A stretch of 64,000 bases of DNA from Cyanobium sp. AMD-g (GCF_024346395.1 NZ_JAGQCW010000002.1:434001-498000), one strand, 5' to 3'. Shown: positions 18,177 through 29,074, counted from the first letter of the stretch. Notes: generated by a model from the sequence alone, not told the origin. Program-made: numbers and translations.

Positions 18177-19247
18177 TCAGGGCTTGCCCAGGGCTGCCAT
18201 TATAGCTGTCGTTGCTGGTTTGGCCTGGTTGTTTGCATCAAAGGGCAACGGCCGTTGTGGTAGGCCATCGGCCCTGGGGAAGAAGGAATTCAGCCAGGTG
18301 GTGCGATCGCTCAGTCCCCAGCTGGTGATCAGTTTCAGCCTCGGTTCCGGTAGGACCGCCGCCAGGAAGGCGGTGTAAACCGCCGCCACGGCGCGGTCCC
18401 GCTCGGGGATGGCTGCCGGCAGTTCCCGGTCGTTCACATCCAGCTCGGTCACGTAGACATCGAGATTCAGGGCCGCCAGCTCCCGCAGGAAGGCGGGCAG
18501 GGTGCGGAAGCTGGTGGGTCCGCTGCCGTTGGCGTAGAGGTGGGCCTGAAGCCCCACGGCGTTCAGGGGAACACCCCGGTCACGCAGCTGGCGCAGAAGG
18601 GCCAGGAAGGAGCGGCGCTTGCGTGCCGTCTTGGCGTCATCACCCTCCAGCCCGTATTCGTTGATCACCAGGGCCGCGGCGGGATCGGCCCGATGGGCCA
18701 GGGTGAGGGCGCGGGCAATGTAGTCGGGGCCGAGCCGCTCCAGCCAGAGGGTGCGGCGCAGGCCCGTGCCGTCGTCGGCGATCGGCTCGTTCACCACATC
18801 CCACGACGGCAACCTGCCGCGGTAGTGACCCACCACGGTGCCGATGTAGGTCGCCAGGGCCTTGTCCAGATCCGCCGCGGGAAGGGCCTTGACCCAGGCC
18901 GGCAACTGCTCATGCCACAGCAGGGTGTGGCCCCGCATCGCCAGCCCGTGTTCGCGGGCGAAGGCCAGCAGCCGGTCCGGGGCGCTGAAATCGAAGCGCC
19001 CGGGCGCCGCTTCCACCCCATCCCACTTCAGCTCCGATTCGGGCACGATCAGGCCGCTCTGGCTGGTCACCAGGCGCCGCAGGTCGGGGTTCTGCAGCTG
19101 CATGGTCGTGACGGCGGTGCCCCAGCGCAGGCCGCGCGCCGCCGCCAGCCCCTGCAGGGTCGGTGCCGCTGCCGGCGGCAGAGCCCGCGCCACGCTCCAG
19201 CCCAGGGCGGCCACCACGGCGATCACGATCAGTTGCCGTCGTCGCAT
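18177..19247 (-). CDS. GH10 endo-beta-1,4-glycanase (xylanase-family)
   Basis: 356 residues with an N-terminal hydrophobic signal or anchor (about 5-23) followed by one GH10 TIM barrel. The acid/base glutamate is E154 in WDVVNEPI and the nucleophile is E268 in VYVTELDVND. The substrate-binding HTLLWHEQLPAW motif starts at residue 107. GH10 enzymes cut beta-1,4-xylan, and some act on beta-glucans. Lying upstream of the HlyD-like adaptor and BcsA-type synthase on the same strand, it takes the place that BcsZ (GH8) holds in proteobacterial cellulose operons. I infer trimming or release of the exported glycan; degradation of external plant polymer is the alternative. Confidence 0.85.
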   Translation of the reverse strand: MRRRQLIVIAVVAALGWSVARALPPAAAPTLQGLAAARGLRWGTAVTTMQLQNPDLRRLVTSQSGLIVPESELKWDGVEAAPGRFDFSAPDRLLAFAREHGLAMRGHTLLWHEQLPAWVKALPAADLDKALATYIGTVVGHYRGRLPSWDVVNEPIADDGTGLRRTLWLERLGPDYIARALTLAHRADPAAALVINEYGLEGDDAKTARKRRSFLALLRQLRDRGVPLNAVGLQAHLYANGSGPTSFRTLPAFLRELAALNLDVYVTELDVNDRELPAAIPERDRAVAAVYTAFLAAVLPEPRLKLITSWGLSDRTTWLNSFFPRADGLPQRPLPFDANNQAKPATTAIMAALGKP

Positions 19248-19315
19248 GGGCCGGGGGGCGGGGCACCCCCGTCACTCTGGCCGGCCGTCCCGGCGCCGTC
19301 ATCCCAACGGGAGGC

Positions 19316-21391
<2,076 letters not shown>

Positions 21392-21814
21392 TCAGGCCGC
21401 CGCCAGCCGGGTGATGCGGTCCACCCGCCAGGCCTCCTCCACCTTCACGAAGGTGAAGTCGAGGGGGAGTTCCTCCTTGCCGTCGCTCTTGAGCTTGACC
21501 GTCAGGATCACCTGGCCCTCCTGCAGCCGCGGCCGGCCTGACTTGAGGTTGCGGTACTTGTTGAGCTGCAGGCCGGCCAGGAAGCGGATGAACTGCTGGC
21601 GGTTGACGTGGGAGCGGTAGTTGCGGGTGGTGAGCAGGTAGGCCCCGTCCACCTGGCCGGAGGCCACCTGGGTGAAGAACTGCTTGATCAGCGGATTGAT
21701 GCCCCGGGCGCTGAGCACCAGCCGCACCGCCGAGACGGTCCAGTAGAGCAGCAGGCCCCCGGCTCCCGCCAGCAGGACCTTGGTGCCGATGTCGCGGGCC
21801 AGTCCCCAGTCCAT
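21392..21814 (-). CDS. Small membrane-anchored protein with DUF4864/NTF2-like domain
   Basis: 140 residues. An N-terminal membrane segment (about 10-33, IGTKVLLAGAGGLLLYWTVSAVRL) is followed by a compact domain beginning INPLIKQFFTQVASGQVDGAYLL and ending in beta-strands with WRVDRI, a pattern seen in NTF2-like/DUF4864 proteins. The function is unknown. Start at 21814 chosen because upstream residues are low-complexity and overlap the divergent SprT gene. It sits just upstream of ligA in the same direction. Confidence 0.6.
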   Translation of the reverse strand: MDWGLARDIGTKVLLAGAGGLLLYWTVSAVRLVLSARGINPLIKQFFTQVASGQVDGAYLLTTRNYRSHVNRQQFIRFLAGLQLNKYRNLKSGRPRLQEGQVILTVKLKSDGKEELPLDFTFVKVEEAWRVDRITRLAAA

Positions 21815-21875
21815 GGTGATCCCATCCGTTCGCAGCGTTGCAGAGTCTGACGGACGACCCCACCAGAATGGGCCG

Positions 21876-22418
21876 ATGCCCCTGGAACCGCTGCTGCCCC
21901 TGTTCCACCGGCTCAATCGCGAGCACTTCGACGGCCAGCTCACCAGCAGGGACAGGCCGCTGGTGGACGTGCGCTGGAGCGACGGCCGCCTCACCCGCAC
22001 CGCCGGTTTCTACCGGCGGGGGCGTCTGGCCGACGGGCGTGACCTCTGCGAGATCGTCCTCTCCCGGCCCCTGCTGGAACCGTTGCCGCGGCAGGCCACC
22101 CTGGGCACCCTCTGCCACGAGATGATCCACGCCTGGGTGGACCGGGTGCTGGTGGTGCGGGAGGTGCATGGCCCCCACTTCCGGGCCCGGATGGCGGCGA
22201 TCAACCAGGCCCAGGATGGTTTTGAGGTGAGCCTGCGGCACCGCTACCCCTTGCCGGTGGTTGCCAGCCGCTGGATCGCCTGCTGCCCGTGTTGCGGCAG
22301 CCGGACGCCCTACCAGCGCCGCCGCCAGGGCCTGGCCTGCCGCCACTGCTGCGAGCGCCTCCATGGCGGCCGCTGGGATGCGAGTTGTCTGCTGGTCTTC
22401 GAGCCCAACACCGCCTAG
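21876..22418 (+). CDS. SprT-like zinc metallopeptidase
   Basis: 180 residues. The HExxH zinc motif is in LCHEMIHAWVD, and a C-terminal zinc ribbon has CCPCCGSRTPYQR and CRHCCERL. N-terminal LFHRLNREHFDGQL is typical of SprT-like proteins. Eukaryotic relatives cut DNA-protein crosslinks; the bacterial role is unsettled. Start at the ATG at 21876, just inside the short gap from the divergent small membrane protein. Confidence 0.8.
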   Translation: MPLEPLLPLFHRLNREHFDGQLTSRDRPLVDVRWSDGRLTRTAGFYRRGRLADGRDLCEIVLSRPLLEPLPRQATLGTLCHEMIHAWVDRVLVVREVHGPHFRARMAAINQAQDGFEVSLRHRYPLPVVASRWIACCPCCGSRTPYQRRRQGLACRHCCERLHGGRWDASCLLVFEPNTA

Positions 22419-22421
22419 GTT
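22416..22421 (+). promoter_or_regulatory. TAGGTT -10-like hexamer ahead of a possible 31-codon ORF
   Basis: TAGGTT begins with the SprT stop codon and lies 20 bases before the ATG at 22442. The same TAGGNT form precedes three other plus-strand genes in this window at 15 to 25 bases. No -35 is evident. Confidence 0.25.
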
Positions 22422-22441
22422 CGCCGCAGGTGTTGGGGCCG

Positions 22442-22537
22442 ATGGCAACGTTTCTGTGGACCCTGGAATGGGGCGGCTTCACCATTGCCCTGGTGGGCAT
22501 GGGTCGGGAGCACTGGCTCTCCGGTCGGCGCCGTTAA
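22442..22537 (+). CDS. Possible small hydrophobic protein (31 codons)
   Basis: ATG to TAA gives a 31-residue peptide with a hydrophobic, tryptophan-containing first two thirds (MATFLWTLEWGGFTIALVG) and a basic tail. It resembles the general form of single-span photosynthetic subunits but matches none I recognise. A TAGGTT hexamer is placed 20 bases upstream. There is no clear ribosome binding site, and chance cannot be excluded. Confidence 0.3.
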   Translation: MATFLWTLEWGGFTIALVGMGREHWLSGRRR

Positions 22538-22546
22538 AATGGCCTG

Positions 22547-23191
22547 ATGGCTACGACGGATCAGGGCTACGGCCGCGAACGGGATTCCAGAGACCGTGAT
22601 CCCCGAGAACGAGAGTCGCGTGAGCGAGAACCGTCCCGGCGGCCGAGGGGCGGCACCGACCCTCTGGATCAACGGGTCGACCGCTGGGTGACGGCTGGGC
22701 GCCAGTTCGTCGAGGGGGTGGCGGGCTCACGACCTGGCGGCCGACCGGCGCCACGCAGTGCCGACCGCCGCCCCCCGCTTCGGCCCCGCATGGACGAGCT
22801 CGGCCGCTGGGTGGAGGGGCGACTCGACTGGCTGCTCGATGACGGGGACGACTGGCGCGAACCGTGGCAGGAGTCCGAGCGCACCACGCCTGTACCGCCG
22901 CCTCCGCAGCAGCAGCCCGCCGCTCCGGGCCCTCCGCGCCGCCAGGGGCTGGAGGCCGTTTCGCGCCGCGGCCGGACGGGATCCGCCCCGTCCCAGCCGC
23001 CGGCTCCTGAACCCCGTCCCAGCACGAATACCGCCAGCACCGATGACGGCAACTGGCCCGATGACGCCAGCTTCACCCTGCCCCGGTGGCAACGTCCGCC
23101 GGGCGGCGAGCGTTCCGCCCCCCCGGAAGCGGTGGCCAACCCACCAGCCGAAGGCCGGCCCCTGCCGCGCTCCAGTCGACGACCTGCCTGA
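22547..23191 (+). CDS. Arg/Glu/Pro-rich hypothetical protein
   Basis: 214 residues, not assignable to a known function. Residues 8-35 are dense in Arg, Asp and Glu (RDSRDRDPRERESRERE). A short, more regular core, DQRVDRWVTAGRQFVEGVAG (about 44-63) and MDELGRWVEGRLDWLLDD (about 82-99), looks conserved-helical. The rest is proline-rich and probably disordered. It resembles low-complexity proteins shared among picocyanobacteria, from memory. A TAAAAT hexamer ends 6 bases before the ATG, which would fit leaderless translation. Confidence 0.6.
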   Translation: MATTDQGYGRERDSRDRDPRERESREREPSRRPRGGTDPLDQRVDRWVTAGRQFVEGVAGSRPGGRPAPRSADRRPPLRPRMDELGRWVEGRLDWLLDDGDDWREPWQESERTTPVPPPPQQQPAAPGPPRRQGLEAVSRRGRTGSAPSQPPAPEPRPSTNTASTDDGNWPDDASFTLPRWQRPPGGERSAPPEAVANPPAEGRPLPRSSRRPA

Positions 23192-23258
23192 GCCATGGAC
23201 ACCGCCATTTCGGGCCGGAGTGGGTTAGGAATACTCCGGTATTGAAATGATGTCGGCC

Positions 23259-23780
23259 ATGAGCAGCCTGGTGGTTGTTGGGTTCCCGTCCGTGGCGGAA
23301 GCGGACCAGGTACGGCGTCAATTGGTGGAAATCCAGAAGGAGGAACTGATCGCCCTGGAGGATGCGGTCGTGGTGGAAGCGGAGCCGGACGGCAAGGTCC
23401 GCCTGCACCAGTCGCTCAACCTCACCAAAGCGGGTGCTCTCGGCGGAGGCTTCTGGGGCACCCTCGTCGGCCTGCTGTTCCTCAACCCCCTGCTTGGGGC
23501 CGCTGTGGGGGCGGGCCTGGGGGCCGCTTCAGGCTCCCTGTCCGATCTGGGTATCAATGACGGCTTCATGCGCGAGGTGGGAGAAACACTGCCCCCCGGC
23601 AGTGCGGCTCTCTGCCTGCTGCTGCGTGATGCCACCCCCGACCGGCTGATCGAGCGCCTGAAGGATCACGCCCCCCACGCCAAGCTGCTGCGCACCAACC
23701 TCAGCACGACCGACGAGGACCGGCTGCGTCAGATGCTCGAGCAGGCGAGCAAGCAGGCCCAGGGACTGCGGTTGTCCTGA
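23259..23780 (+). CDS. DUF1269 family protein
   Basis: 173 residues. It begins MSSLVVVGFPSVAEADQVRRQL, contains a two-helix Gly/Ala-rich hydrophobic hairpin (about 62-98, GALGGGFWGTLVGLLFLNPLL) and ends with a soluble helical part, the usual DUF1269 plan. The family is membrane-associated and of unknown function, often stress-linked. ATG at 23259 matches typical starts; in-frame ATGs at 23247 and 23250 are possible. The 3' end overlaps a convergent hypothetical gene by 80 bases. Confidence 0.8.
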   Translation: MSSLVVVGFPSVAEADQVRRQLVEIQKEELIALEDAVVVEAEPDGKVRLHQSLNLTKAGALGGGFWGTLVGLLFLNPLLGAAVGAGLGAASGSLSDLGINDGFMREVGETLPPGSAALCLLLRDATPDRLIERLKDHAPHAKLLRTNLSTTDEDRLRQMLEQASKQAQGLRLS

Positions 23781-24219
23781 GCTTCGGGTTGACCCGGAAG
23801 CTGCAGCCCCTCTGACGCAATTCCCTGTTGACCGGCTTCACCAGGTCGCTGGGAACGTCATCGGCCATCTCCTCCGCGGAGATGCTGATCGACGGTGAGC
23901 CGTTCTGAAGAGCGCTGAGCAGATCCGCCCAGAGGCTCACCATCGTGCGCTGGGCCTGGGGTACCAGCCCCAGCCCTTCCAGGTGGGGAGCACATCCCTG
24001 ACGCAGCCAGAGGCTGGAGTGGTGATGGCCGGGTTGGGGGCGCATGGCCAGGCCGGCCGCCAGGGCTTCGGGGGTGGGCTCGCCGCTGCTGCGGCGCAGG
24101 CCGGAGGCCACCAGCAGTTTCCCGGTGTGGACGGCAGACACGCCGTAGCGGCGGCCCAGTTCGGTGAGGGTGAGCCAGTCGCCTCCCGGCGGGGTCTGGG
24201 CGCTGTGGCGGGCGGACAT
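23701..24219 (-). CDS. Hypothetical protein with N-terminal HTH-like segment
   Basis: 172 residues. Residues 15-40 (WLTLTELGRRYGVSAVHTGKLL) look like a helix-turn-helix. A central region with SLWADLLSALQNGSPSISIS and EEMADDVPSDLV appears well-ordered. I recall similar proteins in marine Synechococcus but no function. The last 27 residues overlap the convergent DUF1269 gene and are low-complexity, so the conserved part ends near residue 145. ATG at 24219 chosen over an in-frame start at 24252. Confidence 0.6.
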   Translation of the reverse strand: MSARHSAQTPPGGDWLTLTELGRRYGVSAVHTGKLLVASGLRRSSGEPTPEALAAGLAMRPQPGHHHSSLWLRQGCAPHLEGLGLVPQAQRTMVSLWADLLSALQNGSPSISISAEEMADDVPSDLVKPVNRELRQRGCSFRVNPKLRTTAVPGPACSPARASDAAGPRRSC

Positions 24220-24327
24220 GGGGGCGGAATCGAGTAACCGAATCCTGCCCATGGACCCTGAAGCGTCAATTCGTCAACAGGAAACCGCCACACGGTGTTA
24301 CCGAATTGATGAGACTTTACGAACAAT

Positions 24328-24909
24328 TCAGGTTTCGGCCGGGCCCAGCCAGCGCTCCAGCGCCGGCGAGAACACCTCCCGGATCACGGTGAGTTCCCTC
24401 CCCTGCCGAAAGAAGCGGTAGTGGCGGCTCCAGAAGGGGCCGTCGCAGCCGAAGCGCTCCTTCAGCCAGGGCTCCTGCACCTGGCCGAAACCATCCACCT
24501 CCCGGTACAGCTCCGCCCGTCCGGCCGAGAGGCTGCGCCAGATCGGCAGACGGCGATCCTGCAGATGGGCCTCCGCCTCGGCCTGGTTCCACCAGCTCTC
24601 CGCCCAGCCCAGGGCCTGGGGCCCACAGGTGAGCCACACCTGTCGCCGCAGCAGGGGCTCGGCCAGCTGGGCCACCTCGGCCGGAGCCCCTGGCGATCCC
24701 CCCGGTTCGGAGGCCATGGCGATCAGTTCGACCTCCACCGGCAGGCCCGTGAGCAGCTGCAGGTGCCGGGTCGGGCTGCCGTCACCGAGCAGCAGCAGCT
24801 TCCAGGGTCCGGTGAGTTCCCGGCCGGCAGGGAGGTCCTGGTGTTCGGCGGCGCTGGCCTGCCACAGAAAGCCGGGTGAGGGCCACAGGCCGCCGGAGTC
24901 AGGGGTCAT
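24328..24909 (-). CDS. Chorismate lyase (cyanobacterial/Ycf21 type)
   Basis: 193 residues. It matches the Ycf21/cyanobacterial chorismate pyruvate-lyase family: LTGPWKLLLLGDGSPTRHLQ near residues 31-50, a central RRQVWL segment and the C-terminal REVFSPALERWLG. The enzyme converts chorismate to 4-hydroxybenzoate and pyruvate, the first ring precursor of plastoquinone. It lies downstream of the PilP/GspC-like gene with a 34-base gap, in a co-directional run from mnmG. Confidence 0.75.
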   Translation of the reverse strand: MTPDSGGLWPSPGFLWQASAAEHQDLPAGRELTGPWKLLLLGDGSPTRHLQLLTGLPVEVELIAMASEPGGSPGAPAEVAQLAEPLLRRQVWLTCGPQALGWAESWWNQAEAEAHLQDRRLPIWRSLSAGRAELYREVDGFGQVQEPWLKERFGCDGPFWSRHYRFFRQGRELTVIREVFSPALERWLGPAET

Positions 24910-24943
24910 GGCGGGCTGGGGCTCGGGTCAGTCGCTGTTCGGG

Positions 24944-25801
24944 TCAGTAGCCGTTACTGATGGAGATGCGCCGGACCTCGCCGCCGCGCTCGATCAGGGC
25001 GGTATCGCCATCGGCGGAGCGGAGGCGCCAGCCGCTGCCGCCGATGGCTTCTCCGGTGTTGACGCTGGTGGAACTTCCCCCCATCTGGAAGATCGCCGAG
25101 GCAGGGCGTCCCGCCGAGCCCACGACACCGACCAGCTCCGGCACGTGGCCGCCCCCACCGACCGGGGCGGCGCTGCGCTCGGGGTAGGTCCCGCCGCCGC
25201 TGGCGGGGGGGGCGGCGGCGGCCAGTTTCGGGCTCACCGGCACCCGCAGGACCGGGGCCCTCGCCCCCTCCTGCTGGGGCAGCTGGGACAGCTGCTCGAT
25301 CCAGGGTTCTTCCGGTGGAGGCGGGAGCTGGTCGCCAGAGAGGGGCAGCATGGGCTGCCCGCCGCTGACCAGGTTGGTGCCGCCCACGGCTCCGAGTGGG
25401 GCCGGATTGGCCGGCCCGAGGCTGCGTAGGCGTTCCACCAGCAACAAGCTGCGCTCCTGGGTGAGGGCCTGCTGCATGCGGCTGGAATGGGTCAGATACA
25501 GCACCGAACTGGCCACGCTGATCATGCAGACCCCGCCCATCGCCGTCAGCAGCAGGGTGTGGCGGTCGGGCCGGGTCGGGGCGGGGGCCGCTGAAGGGGA
25601 TGGCGTGGCCGGGCGGCCCCGCAGCCGCCGAATGGGGGTGGCCACCGGCAGTGGTGGGGGCGGCTCGGCCTGGGCCGCCACATCGAGATCAATGGTGGCC
25701 TCAGGGTCGAAGACCCGGTTCATCATCTGCTCGGCCTTCAGTTCCCAGTAGGCACGGGAGGTGGGGATGCCGCGCAGGGGGCGCCGAGGGGAGGGGCTCA
25801 C
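24944..25801 (-). CDS. Single-span membrane protein with C-terminal PilP/GspC-like domain
   Basis: 285 residues. A cytoplasmic proline-rich N-terminus (to about 78), one membrane helix (about 82-103, TLLLTAMGGVCMISVASSVL), a long Pro/Gly-rich periplasmic linker, and a short C-terminal beta domain (about 235-285: a glycine-rich start, then GWRLRSADGDTALIERGGEV) similar in form to the HR domain of GspC or PilP. That would suggest a link to type IV pili or a secretin, as inference only. GTG at 25801 was chosen because it follows the mnmG stop (25827) by 25 bases. Confidence 0.55.
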   Translation of the reverse strand: MSPSPRRPLRGIPTSRAYWELKAEQMMNRVFDPEATIDLDVAAQAEPPPPLPVATPIRRLRGRPATPSPSAAPAPTRPDRHTLLLTAMGGVCMISVASSVLYLTHSSRMQQALTQERSLLLVERLRSLGPANPAPLGAVGGTNLVSGGQPMLPLSGDQLPPPPEEPWIEQLSQLPQQEGARAPVLRVPVSPKLAAAAPPASGGGTYPERSAAPVGGGGHVPELVGVVGSAGRPASAIFQMGGSSTSVNTGEAIGGSGWRLRSADGDTALIERGGEVRRISISNGY

Positions 25802-25826
25802 GTGCAGTCCTCGGCGAAGGCGTGCG

Positions 25827-27782
25827 TCACTGTAACGATGGTTCCGCGCTCTGACGAGGGCCCGGTGGCTCCCGGCGCCGTTCCAGTTCCAGCCAGAGCA
25901 GCAGGGCGTTGACATCGGCGGGACTGACGCCGGGAATCCGGGAGGCCTGCCCGAGGCTGCGGGGCTGGATGGCCGTCAGCTTCTCGCGGGCCTCCGCTGA
26001 GAGGGTGCCGATTCCGGCGTAGGCGATGCCGGCGGGGATGGCCCGCCCGAGCTGGCGCCGGACCCGCTCGATCTGCTGTTCCTGGCGGGCCAGGTAGCCG
26101 CTGTACTTGATGTCGATCTCGGCGCCATCGCGCACGTCGGTCGGCAGATCCGGGTCACAGAGCCCCAGTCGCACCAGGTCCTCGCCGTGCAGGCCCGGCC
26201 GGCGCAGCAGGTCAGCCAGGGTGATGGAGCCGTTGATGCCGGCGCCGGTGAGGGCGGCCACGGCACTGGCGGCCGGATCGGAGGCCTTGAGCCGCACCGT
26301 CTCCAGGCGCTGTTTCTCGGCATCGATGCCGGCCTGCTTCTGTTCGAACAGGCGCCAGCGCCGTTCGTCGATCAGGCCCAGCCGGTGGCCCAGGGGCGTG
26401 AGGCGCCGGTCGGCGTTGTCGCCGCGCAGCACCAGGCGGTACTCGCTGCGGCTGGTCAGCACCCGGTAGGGCTCCTTCAGATCCTGGGTCACCAGGTCGT
26501 CCACCAGGGTGCCGATGTAGCTCCCCTCCCGGGGGAAATGCACCGGGTCCTGGCCCCCCAGCAGCCGGGCGGCGTTCAGGCCGGCCACCAGCCCCTGGGC
26601 GGCGGCCTCCTCGTAGCCGGTGGTGCCGTTGAGCTGGCCCGCCGAGAACAGGCCCCGCACCCGTTTGGTTTCCAGGGAGGGCTCCAGCTGGGTGGCCGGC
26701 AGGATGTCGTAGTCGACGGCGTAGGCGGGGCGCAGCATCACGCAGGCCTCCAGACCGGGCAGGGTGCGCAGCAGGGCCAGCTGCAGGGATTCGGGCAGGC
26801 CGGTGGAGAAGCCCTGGACATACAGCTCGGGCGTGTCGCGCCCCTCCGGTTCCAGGAAGATCTGGTGGCTGTCCTTGTCGGCGAAGCGCACGATCTTGTC
26901 CTCGATCGACGGGCAGTAGCGGGGCCCCTTGCTGTCGATGAAGCCGCCGTAGATGGGGGTGAGGTGGAGGTTGTCGCGGATCAGCTGGTGGGTGGCCGCC
27001 GTGGTGCGGGTGATGTGGCAGGCCATCTGCTCGCCGCTCACCCGGGCGGTGGGATCGAAGCTGAAGAAGCGGTCGGCGGCGTCGCTGGGCTGCTCCTCGA
27101 GCCGGTCGAGGGCCACGCTGCGCCGGTCGACGCGGGCGGGGGTGCCGGTCTTGAGCCGGTCGGTGCGGAACCCCAGCGCCTCCAGGGCTTCGGTGAGGCC
27201 TTCGGCCGGTTGTTCGCCGGCCCGGCCCGCCGCCATCGAACGGTTGCCCACCCAGATGCGCCCGCCCAGGAAGGTGCCGGTGGTGAGGATCACGGCGCCG
27301 GCGGCGTGGACGCTGCCGAAGTAGGTGCTCACGCCGATCACCCGGGCCGGCGGGCCGGAAGGGTCGTGGGGATCACCCTCCAGCTCCAGCCCGGTCACCA
27401 TGGCCTCGCGCAGGGCCAGGTTGGGGGTGTGCTGCAGCAACTGCAGCATCTGGCGGGCGTACTGGCGCTTGTCGGTCTGGGCCCGCAGCGCCCACACGGC
27501 CGGGCCGCGGCTGGCGTTGAGCAGCCGTTTCTGCAGGGCGGTGGCATCCGCCAGCCGGCCGATCACCCCCCCGAGGGCATCCACTTCGTGCACCAACTGG
27601 CTCTTGGCCGGTCCGCCCACGGCCGGATTGCAGGGCTGCCAGGCGATGCGGTCGAGGTTGAGGCTGAACAGGGCGGTGGACACCCCGAGCCGGGCGGCGG
27701 TGAGGGCCGCCTCGCAGCCCGCATGGCCGCCGCCGACCACGATCAGGTCGAAGCGTTCGGTGGGGGCTGCGCTCAGGGCCAT
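25827..27782 (-). CDS. mnmG: tRNA uridine-5-carboxymethylaminomethyl modification enzyme
   Basis: 651 residues, normal for MnmG/GidA. The FAD-binding Rossmann motif is [19 protein letters not shown] at the N-terminus, [12 protein letters not shown] is the MnmG signature, and the C-terminal helical domain includes [11 protein letters not shown]. With MnmE it modifies wobble uridine 34 of several tRNAs. ATG at 27782 is used; a TTG one codon earlier is possible. Confidence 0.95.
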   Translation of the reverse strand: MALSAAPTERFDLIVVGGGHAGCEAALTAARLGVSTALFSLNLDRIAWQPCNPAVGGPAKSQLVHEVDALGGVIGRLADATALQKRLLNASRGPAVWALRAQTDKRQYARQMLQLLQHTPNLALREAMVTGLELEGDPHDPSGPPARVIGVSTYFGSVHAAGAVILTTGTFLGGRIWVGNRSMAAGRAGEQPAEGLTEALEALGFRTDRLKTGTPARVDRRSVALDRLEEQPSDAADRFFSFDPTARVSGEQMACHITRTTAATHQLIRDNLHLTPIYGGFIDSKGPRYCPSIEDKIVRFADKDSHQIFLEPEGRDTPELYVQGFSTGLPESLQLALLRTLPGLEACVMLRPAYAVDYDILPATQLEPSLETKRVRGLFSAGQLNGTTGYEEAAAQGLVAGLNAARLLGGQDPVHFPREGSYIGTLVDDLVTQDLKEPYRVLTSRSEYRLVLRGDNADRRLTPLGHRLGLIDERRWRLFEQKQAGIDAEKQRLETVRLKASDPAASAVAALTGAGINGSITLADLLRRPGLHGEDLVRLGLCDPDLPTDVRDGAEIDIKYSGYLARQEQQIERVRRQLGRAIPAGIAYAGIGTLSAEAREKLTAIQPRSLGQASRIPGVSPADVNALLLWLELERRREPPGPRQSAEPSLQ

Positions 27783-27845
27783 CAATCGAATGTATGGCGC
27801 TGAAGGGCCTGCTGCAGCGGCTCCCCAGGCCAGGAGGGCTTGGCT

Positions 27846-29045
27846 CTAGCCATCCTGGAAGCGATCCTGGATCGCTTCCACCGCGTCGCGCCGCCGCCTG
27901 ACGGACGCCACGCAGTCGGCATCGAACTGGCCTGCGGCCACCAGGTGGTCGAGTTCCTCCATGGCGGCGTCCATCGTCCAGGCTTCCTTGTAGTGCCGGT
28001 GGCTTGTCAGGGCATCGAGCACATCGGCCACCGCGATGATGCGGGCCTCCAGGGAGATGGCCTCACCCTTGAGGCCCAGGGGATAGCCGGAGCCATCGAG
28101 TTTTTCGTGGTGCCCCGCCACGACGTTCTTCATCACGGCTGAGTCGGGGAGATCTTCAAGCCCAAATTCACCAACCATTCTATCCAGGATCTCCATGCCC
28201 TTTTGCACATGGGTTTCCATTAACTTGCGTTCTTCAGGATCCAGGGGGCCTGGCTTGAGCAGGATCCGATCTGGAATGCCGATCTTGCCAATGTCATGCA
28301 GGGGCGCAAACAGATAGAGATGTTCGATGTACTCATCGCTGAGTCCGTGGCTCTGTTGCAGTTCGCGGGCGATCAGCCGCGCGTAGTGCGCCATGCGCTC
28401 AAGATGGGCGCCGGTTTCAAAGTCCCGCAGGTTGGCAAACTCCCGGGCCACCTGGGCCGAGGCTGTGATCGAATGCACAAGATTGAGTTCGCTGCTGATC
28501 AACATATTGATCAGTGAAGCAATCAAAGAGAGTTTCCGCTGCACACTCTCAGTGAACACAGCAGGCTTCAGTGAATCGAAAAAGAGAAAACCTATGAAGG
28601 AACCTTTGTCATGCAATGGGACGGTCAGCGAGGAGCGGTAACCCTCCTTCAGCAGCCAGGCAGAATGCTTGGTGTTGCCGCGCACCGCCGCCGGGATGTT
28701 GTCCAGCACGCGGACGGTCCGGCTGGTGGCCAGGTGGCTGAGGGACTGGCTTTTGGAGAGCTGGAATTCATAGCCGCTGATCGCCTCTCCCGTGCGGGTG
28801 CTGTTAACAAATGTCTTCAACAAATCGACTTGAGGGTCGTAAAGCGCGACGGCCATCCGATCCACATCGGGCGTCATTTCCATCAATTGCTGGTGCAGCT
28901 GCCGTAGCCGGTGATTCAGGGCCTGTCCCACCGGGGGTGCTTCGGTGCCGGCCTCAGCCACGGAGATCCCGTCGCTGTCGATGGGGCCTGGTCGCGGTGT
29001 CATCGCATGGACGCCCAAGAGGCTCCCCCCATTCTTGCGCTGCAT
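27846..29045 (-). CDS. GAF / HD-GYP putative c-di-GMP phosphodiesterase
   Basis: 399 residues. A GAF domain (about 45-185) is followed by a complete HD-GYP domain: HDIGKIGIPD at 250-259 and GHHEKLDGSGYP at 311-322, with ADVLDALTS and further metal-site residues between and after. HD-GYP enzymes hydrolyse c-di-GMP to GMP. The GAF input ligand is unknown. The central part is AT-richer (about 42% GC at 28.5-28.6 kb by eye) than its neighbours. Start at 29045 (MQRKNGG); ATG at 29003 is also possible. It lies 29 bases downstream of the hydroxylase gene in the same direction. Confidence 0.85.
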   Translation of the reverse strand: MQRKNGGSLLGVHAMTPRPGPIDSDGISVAEAGTEAPPVGQALNHRLRQLHQQLMEMTPDVDRMAVALYDPQVDLLKTFVNSTRTGEAISGYEFQLSKSQSLSHLATSRTVRVLDNIPAAVRGNTKHSAWLLKEGYRSSLTVPLHDKGSFIGFLFFDSLKPAVFTESVQRKLSLIASLINMLISSELNLVHSITASAQVAREFANLRDFETGAHLERMAHYARLIARELQQSHGLSDEYIEHLYLFAPLHDIGKIGIPDRILLKPGPLDPEERKLMETHVQKGMEILDRMVGEFGLEDLPDSAVMKNVVAGHHEKLDGSGYPLGLKGEAISLEARIIAVADVLDALTSHRHYKEAWTMDAAMEELDHLVAAGQFDADCVASVRRRRDAVEAIQDRFQDG

Positions 29046-29074
29046 GGAGCCCCGCTGGCGAAGCGGGTTGCCGC

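Noticed and set aside
26187-27803. Long open frame opposite mnmG
   Set aside because: Gly/Ala/Gln-rich shadow of mnmG with no recognisable motif.
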